Assembly: GCA_017354065.1 (NCBI GenBank)
Contig: JAFMRN010000089.1
Span: 1-8,590 of the forward strand
Reading direction: 5' to 3'
DNA from: Solirubrobacterales bacterium
GTDB taxonomy: Bacteria; Actinomycetota; Thermoleophilia; Solirubrobacterales; Solirubrobacteraceae
Length of the DNA stretch: 8,590 bases
Shown: in pieces, positions 1 through 5,699 of the stretch
Numbering within the stretch: position 1 is the first letter of the stretch
Layout: every line of letters begins with the position of its first letter
Made by a program: the position numbers and the translations under genes
The notes under the pieces: model-generated
The model's database searches: none
What the model saw: only the letters and a program-made list of their open reading frames with translations
What the model was told of the DNA's origin: nothing

Positions 1-547
1 TCAAAGCGACCCCGGCCGGCGCGTAGTTGAATGAGGTCGTCAACAGCTGCTGGGCCGCTTCCTTCTCGCGCCGCTCGCGGCGGATCTCGGTCACGTCGAG
101 ACCGTGGCGTCCCAGGCCGAGGATCTCTCCGTCCCGTGCGCGTACCGGATAGGTCGTGAACTCGTAGGTGCGCGGCTCCCCCGACGGTCCGGGCAGCTCC
201 ATGTCATAAGCCACCGACTGCCCGCTCGCCAGCACCTCCTCATCGGCCGCCTTGAACTTCGCGACCACGTCGGGCCCGAACAGGTCAGAGACACTCCGGC
301 CCAGCGTCTGCTCGCGTGTCGCCGCGGCCGCCAGGTGACCTGCCTTCTCAAACGCGTAGGCGTTGATCAGCTGGTAATCACCGGCCAGGTCCCGCAGTGC
401 GACCCACGCCGGCAGGTTGTCCACAAGGCTGTGGATCTGGTCATACACCCGCTCAACCGACGCCCCGCCCTCAAGCAGGCCGTCCAGCAGCGGACTTACC
501 CCTCGTCCCGCTTTACGCTTCTCAACCGATGAGCCACTCCCTGGCAT
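1..547 (-). CDS. PAS-domain protein, N-terminal part of a fourth PAS-PAS-GGDEF paralog (runs off the window)
   Basis: The frame is open from the ATG at 547 to the window edge, giving 182 visible residues. It begins MPGSGSS. Residues about 35-155 form a PAS domain with the family signatures DNLPAW (43-48), LRDLAGDYQLIN (51-62) and LGRHGLDVTE (145-154). A charged linker helix (about 155-172) follows, then the start of a second PAS domain (FNYAPAGVAL, 173-182). These blocks match the three complete genes upstream almost position by position, so a GGDEF domain probably lies beyond the edge; this is inferred, and whether an EAL domain follows cannot be seen. There is no signal peptide or membrane helix, so a cytoplasmic sensor is likely. 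The start is chosen because ATGCCAGGGA is shared with two paralogs and nearly with the third. The gap to the preceding gene is 49 bases. Confidence 0.9.
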   Translation of the reverse strand, partial: MPGSGSSVEKRKAGRGVSPLLDGLLEGGASVERVYDQIHSLVDNLPAWVALRDLAGDYQLINAYAFEKAGHLAAAATREQTLGRSVSDLFGPDVVAKFKAADEEVLASGQSVAYDMELPGPSGEPRTYEFTTYPVRARDGEILGLGRHGLDVTEIRRERREKEAAQQLLTTSFNYAPAGVAL

Positions 548-555
548 GGACACAC

Positions 556-561
556 AAACTA
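556..561 (-). promoter_or_regulatory. Candidate -10 element for the leftmost PAS gene
   Basis: TAGTTT on the minus strand ends 8 bases before the ATG at 547. It fits the actinobacterial -10 pattern TANNNT at a distance expected when transcription begins at or next to the start codon. No Shine-Dalgarno sequence sits at normal spacing, and no good -35 hexamer is visible. The same arrangement precedes the other three paralogs. Confidence 0.45.
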
Positions 562-596
562 CCGCCTGGCGCCCCTGAAAGCTAGCCCTGCGCGCG

Positions 597-1970
597 CTAG
601 CTGACCGCCGCGCGCCCGCGTCCGGACCGCTTGGCCTGGTACATCGCAACGTCGGCGTTGACCAGCGCTTCCTTTCCGGATACGAGCTCCGGTCCCAGCA
701 GTGTCACCCCGACGCTGGCGCTGGGACGGAACGCGAGCCCGCCGTTGAACTCCAGTTCGGCCTGGGCGATCGCATGCACGACCTGTTCACCGACCTGGCG
801 GGCGCCGTCGGCGTCGGCCGCCCGCAACAGTACCGCAAACTCGTCTCCGGCCAGGCGCGTGACCGCGTCCGAGCTGCGGACGTGGGCCTCCAGCACCCGC
901 GCGACGGTCTTGATCACCTCATCACCGGCACCGTGGCCGAACGTGTCGTTGACGCGCTTCAGGTGATCGATGTCGATTGACAGCAGCGCGCCTCTGCCAT
1001 CGGTCATCTGAACCTCACCAAGATGTTTGTCCAGCAGCGTCTCAAACGCGCGCCGGTTCAACAGGCCGGTCAGCGGATCGCGATCTGCCTGGTAACGCAG
1101 CCGCTGTTCCAGCTGGATCCGCTCTGTGATGTCGACCCACTGGGTCATGAAATGCCCTGGCCGGCCGTCATCGTCGCGCAGCACCGTCGTGTGCAGTGAG
1201 GTCCAGACCACCTCGTCGTCGGCACGGATGTAGCGCCGGTCCCGATGGATGGTGTCAACCTCTCCCGCGAGCAGCGCCCGCGCGGATTCTCTGGTACCCG
1301 GCCGGTCCTGTGGGTGGGTCAGCGCGAGAGGCCCGAGCTGCATCAGCTCCTCAGCGGAGTAGCCGAACATGGCACACAGCGCCGGGTTGACCCGCTCAAA
1401 ACGGCCGACTCCGCCGTTCTCGACCCGGGTCAGCCCGATCCCGGTGGGCGCGTGGTCAAAGGCGGTACGGAACAGCGTCTCGGCCCGCTCGCGTTCGCGC
1501 TGGGCACGCTTGACGTCGGTCACATCCAACCCGTAACGCCCGAACCCGGAGATCTCACCGTCCTGCCCGAACACGGGGTAGGTGCAGAACTCGTAGGTAC
1601 GCATGTCCCCTGACTTGTCGGGTATCTCCAACTCGTAATAGAACGGTTCCCTGGTTTTCTTCACCTCGGTGTCGGCGGCAACGAACGCTTCTGAGAGCCC
1701 GGCGGGAAACATCTCCTCCATGACGGTGCCAATCGTCGCGTCGCGGCTGTCCGCGGGAGTGAGATGGCCGACGTGCTCATACGCGTAGTCGTTGATCATC
1801 AGGTAACGACCGTTGCTGTCACGCACCGAGATCCACGCCGGCAGGTTGTCGAGCATCGCGTGAAAGTGATCGGAGATCTGCTGGGCCGGCGCCACGCCCA
1901 TGATCCGCGGGCCGCTTGGTCGCACGTGCATCTGCACCGAGGGCCGCTTGTCCGATTCCTTCCCTGGCAT
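597..1970 (-). CDS. PAS-PAS-GGDEF diguanylate cyclase
   Basis: Predicted soluble diguanylate cyclase (2 GTP to c-di-GMP), 457 residues from the chosen start. Order: PAS1 about 37-155 (DNLPAW, RDSNGRY, GRYGLDVT), linker helix about 155-168, PAS2 about 170-285 (FDHAPTGIGL, ERVNPALCAMFGYS), GGDEF about 295-455. In the GGDEF domain, SIDIDHLK supplies the first metal ligand, NDTFGHGAGDE the guanine-binding segment, RSSD (365-368) the inhibitory I-site, and AGDEF (374-378) the active-site loop. The first Gly is Ala; the V. cholerae cyclase VCA0965 is, as I recall, an active AGDEF enzyme. An in-frame ATG at 2009 would add 13 residues. I prefer 1970 because ATGCCAGGGA there is identical to the starts of two paralogs. 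Activity is inferred from residues; the PAS ligand is unknown. Confidence 0.92.
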   Translation of the reverse strand: MPGKESDKRPSVQMHVRPSGPRIMGVAPAQQISDHFHAMLDNLPAWISVRDSNGRYLMINDYAYEHVGHLTPADSRDATIGTVMEEMFPAGLSEAFVAADTEVKKTREPFYYELEIPDKSGDMRTYEFCTYPVFGQDGEISGFGRYGLDVTDVKRAQRERERAETLFRTAFDHAPTGIGLTRVENGGVGRFERVNPALCAMFGYSAEELMQLGPLALTHPQDRPGTRESARALLAGEVDTIHRDRRYIRADDEVVWTSLHTTVLRDDDGRPGHFMTQWVDITERIQLEQRLRYQADRDPLTGLLNRRAFETLLDKHLGEVQMTDGRGALLSIDIDHLKRVNDTFGHGAGDEVIKTVARVLEAHVRSSDAVTRLAGDEFAVLLRAADADGARQVGEQVVHAIAQAELEFNGGLAFRPSASVGVTLLGPELVSGKEALVNADVAMYQAKRSGRGRAAVS

Positions 1971-1979
1971 CGTGTCCGC

Positions 1980-1985
1980 AACATA
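1980..1985 (-). promoter_or_regulatory. Candidate -10 element for the second PAS-PAS-GGDEF gene
   Basis: TATGTT on the minus strand ends 9 bases before the ATG at 1970 and fits TANNNT. A second candidate, TAAATT (minus strand, 2024-2029), lies in the most AT-rich part of this gap, 14 bases before the alternative ATG at 2009. The two pairs imply different mRNA 5' ends, and the sequence alone does not decide between them. Confidence 0.35.
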
Positions 1986-2039
1986 CACCCTGGCGTACGC
2001 GGTCGCCATGTGTTTTTGGTGCCAATTTACGGGGCGAGA

Positions 2040-2056
2040 ACGGGCTCACTGCCCGT
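2040..2056 (-). other. Small hairpin just after the GGDEF-EAL gene
   Basis: ACGGGC (2040-2045) and GCCCGT (2051-2056) form a perfect 6-bp stem with a 5-base loop, beginning two bases after the TGA stop (2058-2060) in the direction of transcription. No T-run follows on the minus strand, so it does not look like a standard intrinsic terminator. It could stabilise the 3' end of the upstream message or cause partial termination. Confidence 0.35.
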
Positions 2057-2057
2057 G

Positions 2058-4163
2058 TCAGCTGCGCGCCAGCACCTCACCGGAGGGCAGCGGCTCCCCA
2101 ACGTGGTAACCCTGCGCCAGGTCGACGCCACAGCCGGCCAGGAAATCCGCCGTCGCCTGGCTCTCCACGCCTTCCGCCACCGTCTTCTTGTTCATCCCCT
2201 TGGAGATACCCACCAGCGCCTGGATCACCAGCTGGTCGGTCTGATTCTCCAGACAGCGGGTCACGAACTCGCCGTCGATCTTCAGGTAGTCAAAGGGGAT
2301 GTGCTTGAGGTAGTAAAACGAGCCGAAGCCCGCCCCGAAGTCATCCAGCGCAAAGCGACAGCCCAGGGCCAGCAGCCGGTTCGCAAACGCGCGCGCCACC
2401 TCGATGTTGGCGATCGCCGCCGTCTCTGTCACCTCGAAGATCAGTGAGCTTCCGCTCACCCCGGCCTTGCGCAGCTCAGCCTCGATGAAGGACGGCAGTT
2501 CCTCATCGGCCAGCGATTTCCCTGACAGGTTGATCGCCAGCGCGCCCTCACCATCAGGCGCCGCACCCTCACCCAGCAGCTTGATCGCCTCCGAGATGAC
2601 CCACCGGTCCAGCCGCTGGATCAGGTCATAGCGCTCGGCGATGTAGATGAACGCCCCGGGCGGGATCGGATCGCCCTCCTCATCGAGCATGCGCACCAGC
2701 AACTCATGCGTCCGGACCCGGCCGTTGGCGAGCTCGACAACCGGCTGGGCGTACAGCCGGAAGCGATCCTCGGCCAGCGCTATCTGGATCCGGTCGATCC
2801 AGCCGACACGCGGGCCGTTGCTGACCGAGCGGCGCACGTCGCCGGGGTGCAGTACCGCCGCCTGATCGCGGCCGCTCTGCTTGGCCTCATACATCGCCAG
2901 GTCCGCGTTGACCAGCGCCTCCTTGCCGGATGCCAGCCCGGGACGCAACAGGGTCACGCCGACGCTGGCGGTGACACGCCGCGGCAGATCGCCGCTCAGC
3001 ACCACCACGTGATCTGAGATCTCACGCACCATCTCCTCGGCCACGTGCCGCGCCGCGTTCGCGTCGGCCTCGGGCAACAGCACCGCGAACTCGTCACCTG
3101 CCAGGCGCGCCACGGTGTCGGAAGCGCGCATCTTCTGCCCCAGCAGCTGGGCCACGGCGATGATCAGCTCATCCCCGGCGCTGTGCCCGAGCGTGTCGTT
3201 GACGAGCTTCAGGTGGTCCAGGTCGATCACCAGCAGCGCCCCACGCGGTCCGTAGCGATCGACGTAGGTCACATGCCGGTCCAGCAGCGCCTCAAACGCG
3301 CGGCGGTTCAACAAGCCGGTCAAGGGGTCGTGATCGGCCAAATGCCGCAGGCGCCGTTCCAGCTCGCGGCGCTCTGAGATGTCGATCACCTGGGCCATGA
3401 ACCGGTGCGGACGGCCGTCTGAGTCGCGCAGCAGCGTGGCGTGCACCGAGACCCACAGCACGACCCCGTCGGCACGGATGTGGCGTTTGTCAAGCTGGAA
3501 CTCGTCCCGCTCGCCGGCGAGCATCTCGGCCACCAGCTGCTCTGACTCCTCTACGTCATCCGGATGGCTTATCTCGGCCGGACCACGCTCCAGGAGCTCC
3601 TCCTCGCTGTATCCCAATAGCCGGCACAGGGCCTGGTTCACACGCACGAAGCGCCCGTCCAGGCTCGTGATCGAGACCCCCAGCGGGCTGCGCTCAAAGG
3701 CCGCGGCGGACAGCGATCGCGCCTCGGCAAGCTCGCGTTCGCCCTCGCGCTCGGCGGTCACATCGACCCCGACCCGGCCGATCGCGTCGATCTCCCCGGC
3801 GTCATCCAGGACCGGGTAGGTGAAGAACTGGAAGACGCGGTCCTCGCCGTGCTCGCCGGGCATCGCGATGTCACAGCGCAACGGCGCGCGTGTCCGCTCG
3901 ACCTCCTGGTCGGCCTTCAGGAACTCACCCAGGTGCGGGTAGCGGTCCAGGCGCTCGGTGTCCGCTGCCAGCTCGGCCGTCGTCTTGCCCAACAGCTCGG
4001 TGCGCGGGATCACGCCGTTGACGCTGGCGTAGCTGTTGGCCATCACATACCGGCCGCTGCGGTCACGCAGCGTTATGTACAACGGCACGTTCTCACACAG
4101 CTGCTTGAGCAGCGAGAACTCGTAGGCCATCGCGTCGAGTCTGTTGAAGCCGTTCCGTGGCAT
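2058..4163 (-). CDS. PAS-PAS-GGDEF-EAL protein, dual c-di-GMP cyclase/phosphodiesterase
   Basis: A 701-residue soluble protein with both c-di-GMP synthesis and hydrolysis domains. Order: PAS1 about 14-136, linker helix, PAS2 about 150-268 (FERSPLGVSI, VNQALCRLLGYS), GGDEF about 273-437, EAL about 455-698. The GGDEF domain has IDLDHLK, NDTLGHSAGDE, I-site RASD (347-350) and AGDEF (355-359). In the EAL domain the signature reads ELL (487-489), keeping the catalytic Glu. Also present are INLSG (Asn545), FEVTET (Glu577), DDFGAG (Asp607-Asp608), LKIDG (Lys628, Asp630), AEGVE (Glu664) and QGY (Gln684), i.e. the usual metal-binding and catalytic set. Both activities look possible; which dominates cannot be told. 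It is the only visible member of the array with EAL. It starts MPRNG, where the paralogs start MPG, and lies 49 bases after the preceding stop. Confidence 0.95.
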   Translation of the reverse strand: MPRNGFNRLDAMAYEFSLLKQLCENVPLYITLRDRSGRYVMANSYASVNGVIPRTELLGKTTAELAADTERLDRYPHLGEFLKADQEVERTRAPLRCDIAMPGEHGEDRVFQFFTYPVLDDAGEIDAIGRVGVDVTAEREGERELAEARSLSAAAFERSPLGVSITSLDGRFVRVNQALCRLLGYSEEELLERGPAEISHPDDVEESEQLVAEMLAGERDEFQLDKRHIRADGVVLWVSVHATLLRDSDGRPHRFMAQVIDISERRELERRLRHLADHDPLTGLLNRRAFEALLDRHVTYVDRYGPRGALLVIDLDHLKLVNDTLGHSAGDELIIAVAQLLGQKMRASDTVARLAGDEFAVLLPEADANAARHVAEEMVREISDHVVVLSGDLPRRVTASVGVTLLRPGLASGKEALVNADLAMYEAKQSGRDQAAVLHPGDVRRSVSNGPRVGWIDRIQIALAEDRFRLYAQPVVELANGRVRTHELLVRMLDEEGDPIPPGAFIYIAERYDLIQRLDRWVISEAIKLLGEGAAPDGEGALAINLSGKSLADEELPSFIEAELRKAGVSGSSLIFEVTETAAIANIEVARAFANRLLALGCRFALDDFGAGFGSFYYLKHIPFDYLKIDGEFVTRCLENQTDQLVIQALVGISKGMNKKTVAEGVESQATADFLAGCGVDLAQGYHVGEPLPSGEVLARS

Positions 4164-4174
4164 GAGGTCCCAAA

Positions 4175-4180
4175 AAGCTA
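4175..4180 (-). promoter_or_regulatory. Candidate -10 element for the GGDEF-EAL gene
   Basis: TAGCTT on the minus strand lies 11 bases before the ATG at 4163 and is identical to the hexamer before the gene at 4213-5607. The spacing is slightly longer than for the other paralogs, implying a leader of a few bases instead of none. A short T-run (TAGCTTTTT) overlaps it. No convincing Shine-Dalgarno sequence or consensus -35 is seen. Confidence 0.4.
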
Positions 4181-4212
4181 CAGCGCCGGGGAAACCGACC
4201 TGTTCCTGGCCA

Positions 4213-5607
4213 TTACCCGGCGCCGGTCAGTTGAGCACCGGGGTCGACCGCCGCGCGCCCGCGTCCGCCCCGCTTGGCCCCGTACATCGCCAGATCGGCG
4301 TTGATCAACGCTTCCTTGCCCGATGTCAGATCCGGTCCCAGCTGGGCCACGCCGACACTGGCGGTGACACGTTTGGGGCTGTCCCCGCAGAGGATCACAT
4401 CGTCGGCGGAGATCGCCTGTACCAGACCCTCCGCGACGTAACGCGCCGTGTCGATCCCGACATCCGGGAGCAGCACCGCGAACTCGTCTCCGGCCAGGCG
4501 CGCGACCGTGTCAGCCGCCCGCACGGAGGCCTCGAGCCGCCGGGCCACGGCGATTATGAGCTCGTCCCCGGCACTGTGCCCGAGCGTGTCGTTGACCAGC
4601 TTCAGATGGTCGATGTCGAGCACCAGCAGCGCTGCGGGGGACTCCAGGCTCGCGGCCCGGGCAATGCGGTCATCAAGCAGCTGCTCAAACGCGCGCCGGT
4701 TCAGCAGCCCGGTGAGCGGATCATGGTCCGCCTGGTGACGCAGGCGCTCCTCCAGCGCGCGCCGGTCCGAGATGTCGATCACTTGCAACACCAGATGTGT
4801 TGGCTGGTCATGCCGACATAGGAGCCGCGCGTGCGCGGAGACCCACAGCACCTGCCCGTCGGAGCGGATCAGCCGCGTGTCCTCCCGCGACTTCTCGATC
4901 TCCCGCCGGTAGAGCAACCGCGCAAGGTTCAGGGATGATCCCAGGTTATCGGGGTGGATGAGCTCGGCCGGGCTGATCCGCTGGAGCTGCTCGGCGCTGT
5001 AGCCCAGCATCGTGCACAGCGCCGGGTTGACCCGCTCGATTCCGCCGATTCGCTGGCCCTCGATTCTCAGCAGCGCGATCCCGGTCGGCGCGTGTTCGAA
5101 CGCCGCCTGCGCCAGCGTCTCCGCCGCCTCGCGCTGCTCCCAGGCCTTACGCACCTCGGTCACCTCGAGGCCCACGCGGCCGTGGCCGGTGACCCGGCCG
5201 GCGGCGTCGATCACCGGATAGTTGGACATCTCGAAGTGATGGGGGTTCCCCTCTGCGTCAGGAAGCTCGATCTCTGACGCCACGGGCTGTTTGCTCTCCG
5301 ACGCCCGCTTATCAAGCGCGGTCACCTTGGCACCCAGCTCGGGACCGTAGATCTCCTCGGGGGTGCGACCGAGAATCTCCTGGCGCTCGAGCTTGCGCAC
5401 CAGCAGGTGCTGTACCTGCTGGTAGGCGAAGCTGTTCATCAGCTGGTAGCGCCCCTCCAGGTCACGCAGCGACAACGGTCCGGGAAAGTTCTCCACCAGC
5501 GACTGGAGATGCGCGTAGAGCTGGTCGATCCGGGCGATCAGGCCGTCCGACACCGGCCCGCTGGCGATGCGCGGTGCGTCCCTCAGATCGGTGCCAGTCC
5601 CTGGCAT
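4213..5607 (-). CDS. PAS-PAS-GGDEF diguanylate cyclase, first gene of the array
   Basis: Predicted soluble diguanylate cyclase of 464 residues, promoter-proximal in the array. Order: PAS1 about 30-150 (SLRDLEGRYQLMN, GRVGLEVTEV), linker helix about 150-168, PAS2 about 170-282 (FEHAPTGIAL, ERVNPALCTMLGYS), GGDEF about 290-450 (LDIDHLK, NDTLGHSAGDE). The I-site RAAD is at 363-366 and the active-site loop AGDEF at 372-376. A short tail (VDPGAQLTGAG) ends the protein, with no EAL. By eye its GGDEF domain is closest to that of the neighbouring GGDEF-EAL protein, while its PAS2 resembles the 597-1970 gene. An in-frame GTG at 5637 would extend it by 10 residues, but that stretch contains the TAGCTT element and is not conserved as protein. 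The ATG at 5607, in ATGCCAGGGA, is preferred. It diverges from the channel-like gene across 92 bases. Confidence 0.93.
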   Translation of the reverse strand: MPGTGTDLRDAPRIASGPVSDGLIARIDQLYAHLQSLVENFPGPLSLRDLEGRYQLMNSFAYQQVQHLLVRKLERQEILGRTPEEIYGPELGAKVTALDKRASESKQPVASEIELPDAEGNPHHFEMSNYPVIDAAGRVTGHGRVGLEVTEVRKAWEQREAAETLAQAAFEHAPTGIALLRIEGQRIGGIERVNPALCTMLGYSAEQLQRISPAELIHPDNLGSSLNLARLLYRREIEKSREDTRLIRSDGQVLWVSAHARLLCRHDQPTHLVLQVIDISDRRALEERLRHQADHDPLTGLLNRRAFEQLLDDRIARAASLESPAALLVLDIDHLKLVNDTLGHSAGDELIIAVARRLEASVRAADTVARLAGDEFAVLLPDVGIDTARYVAEGLVQAISADDVILCGDSPKRVTASVGVAQLGPDLTSGKEALINADLAMYGAKRGGRGRAAVDPGAQLTGAG

Positions 5608-5615
5608 CGGCCCAC

Positions 5616-5621
5616 AAGCTA
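5616..5621 (-). promoter_or_regulatory. Candidate -10 element for the first gene of the PAS-GGDEF array
   Basis: TAGCTT on the minus strand ends 8 bases before the ATG at 5607. Between GTAG and the ATG this region aligns without gaps to that of the gene at 1-547, with differences at only four positions. An alternative sigma-70-like pair is TTGTAA (minus, 5650-5655) and GATAGT (minus, 5626-5631) with 18 bases between them, which would give a leader of about ten to twelve bases. Confidence 0.45.
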
Positions 5622-5638
5622 CACGACTATCGGTCACT

Positions 5639-5652
5639 TAACACACGTGTTA
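5639..5652. promoter_or_regulatory. Inverted repeat TAACAC-N2-GTGTTA in the divergent promoter region
   Basis: A perfect 6-2-6 palindrome lies in the 92-base region between the divergent first PAS-GGDEF gene and the channel-like gene. Its centre is about 38 bases upstream of the array's first ATG and about 54 bases upstream of the GTG at 5700. That is a suitable place for a regulator acting on the array promoter or on both. It contains the 8-base palindrome ACACGTGT (5643-5650). No regulator for it is encoded in view, so operator function is inferred from symmetry and position only. Confidence 0.45.
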
Positions 5653-5687
5653 CAACAGCTACCGGAGAAGTGACGGGCAGCGCGAGA

Positions 5688-5693
5688 TATCTT
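5688..5693 (+). promoter_or_regulatory. Candidate -10 element for the channel-like gene
   Basis: TATCTT (TANNNT pattern) is followed by exactly six bases and then the GTG at 5700, the geometry of a leaderless actinobacterial promoter. A competing reading is the extended -10 TG-T-TACAAC at 5648-5656, which would start transcription near 5663 and could serve the in-frame GTG at 5670, just after GGAG. Confidence 0.35.
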
Positions 5694-5699
5694 TCGCCG

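Noticed and set aside
2040..2056. Intrinsic terminator after the GGDEF-EAL gene
   Set aside because: The stem is only 6 bp and is not followed by a T-run on the transcribed strand; kept only as a hairpin.
1021..4720. Near-identical short DNA blocks (for example CTCAAACGCGCG followed by GGTTCA near 1048, 3290 and 4684) as dispersed repeats
   Set aside because: They encode the conserved RRAFE segment of the GGDEF domain in each paralog, so they reflect protein homology and not a repeat element.
104..4821. Several plus-strand open frames over the minus-strand array (for example 104-532, 1764-2447, 3379-3819, 4144-4821)
   Set aside because: Their translations have no recognisable domain and are rich in Arg, Pro and Ser. 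The minus-strand frames below them encode clear PAS, GGDEF and EAL domains, so these are high-GC shadow frames.
5608..5637. N-terminal extension of the first PAS-GGDEF gene from the GTG at 5637
   Set aside because: The added ten residues are not shared by paralogs, the stretch contains the TAGCTT element, and the ATG at 5607 lies in the start motif common to the array.
5574..5699. Longer N-terminus for the channel-like gene from the ATG at 5574
   Set aside because: It would overlap the start of the divergent gene and run through the palindrome. The first 42 residues look like no domain, and the Rossmann fold begins at the GTG at 5700.
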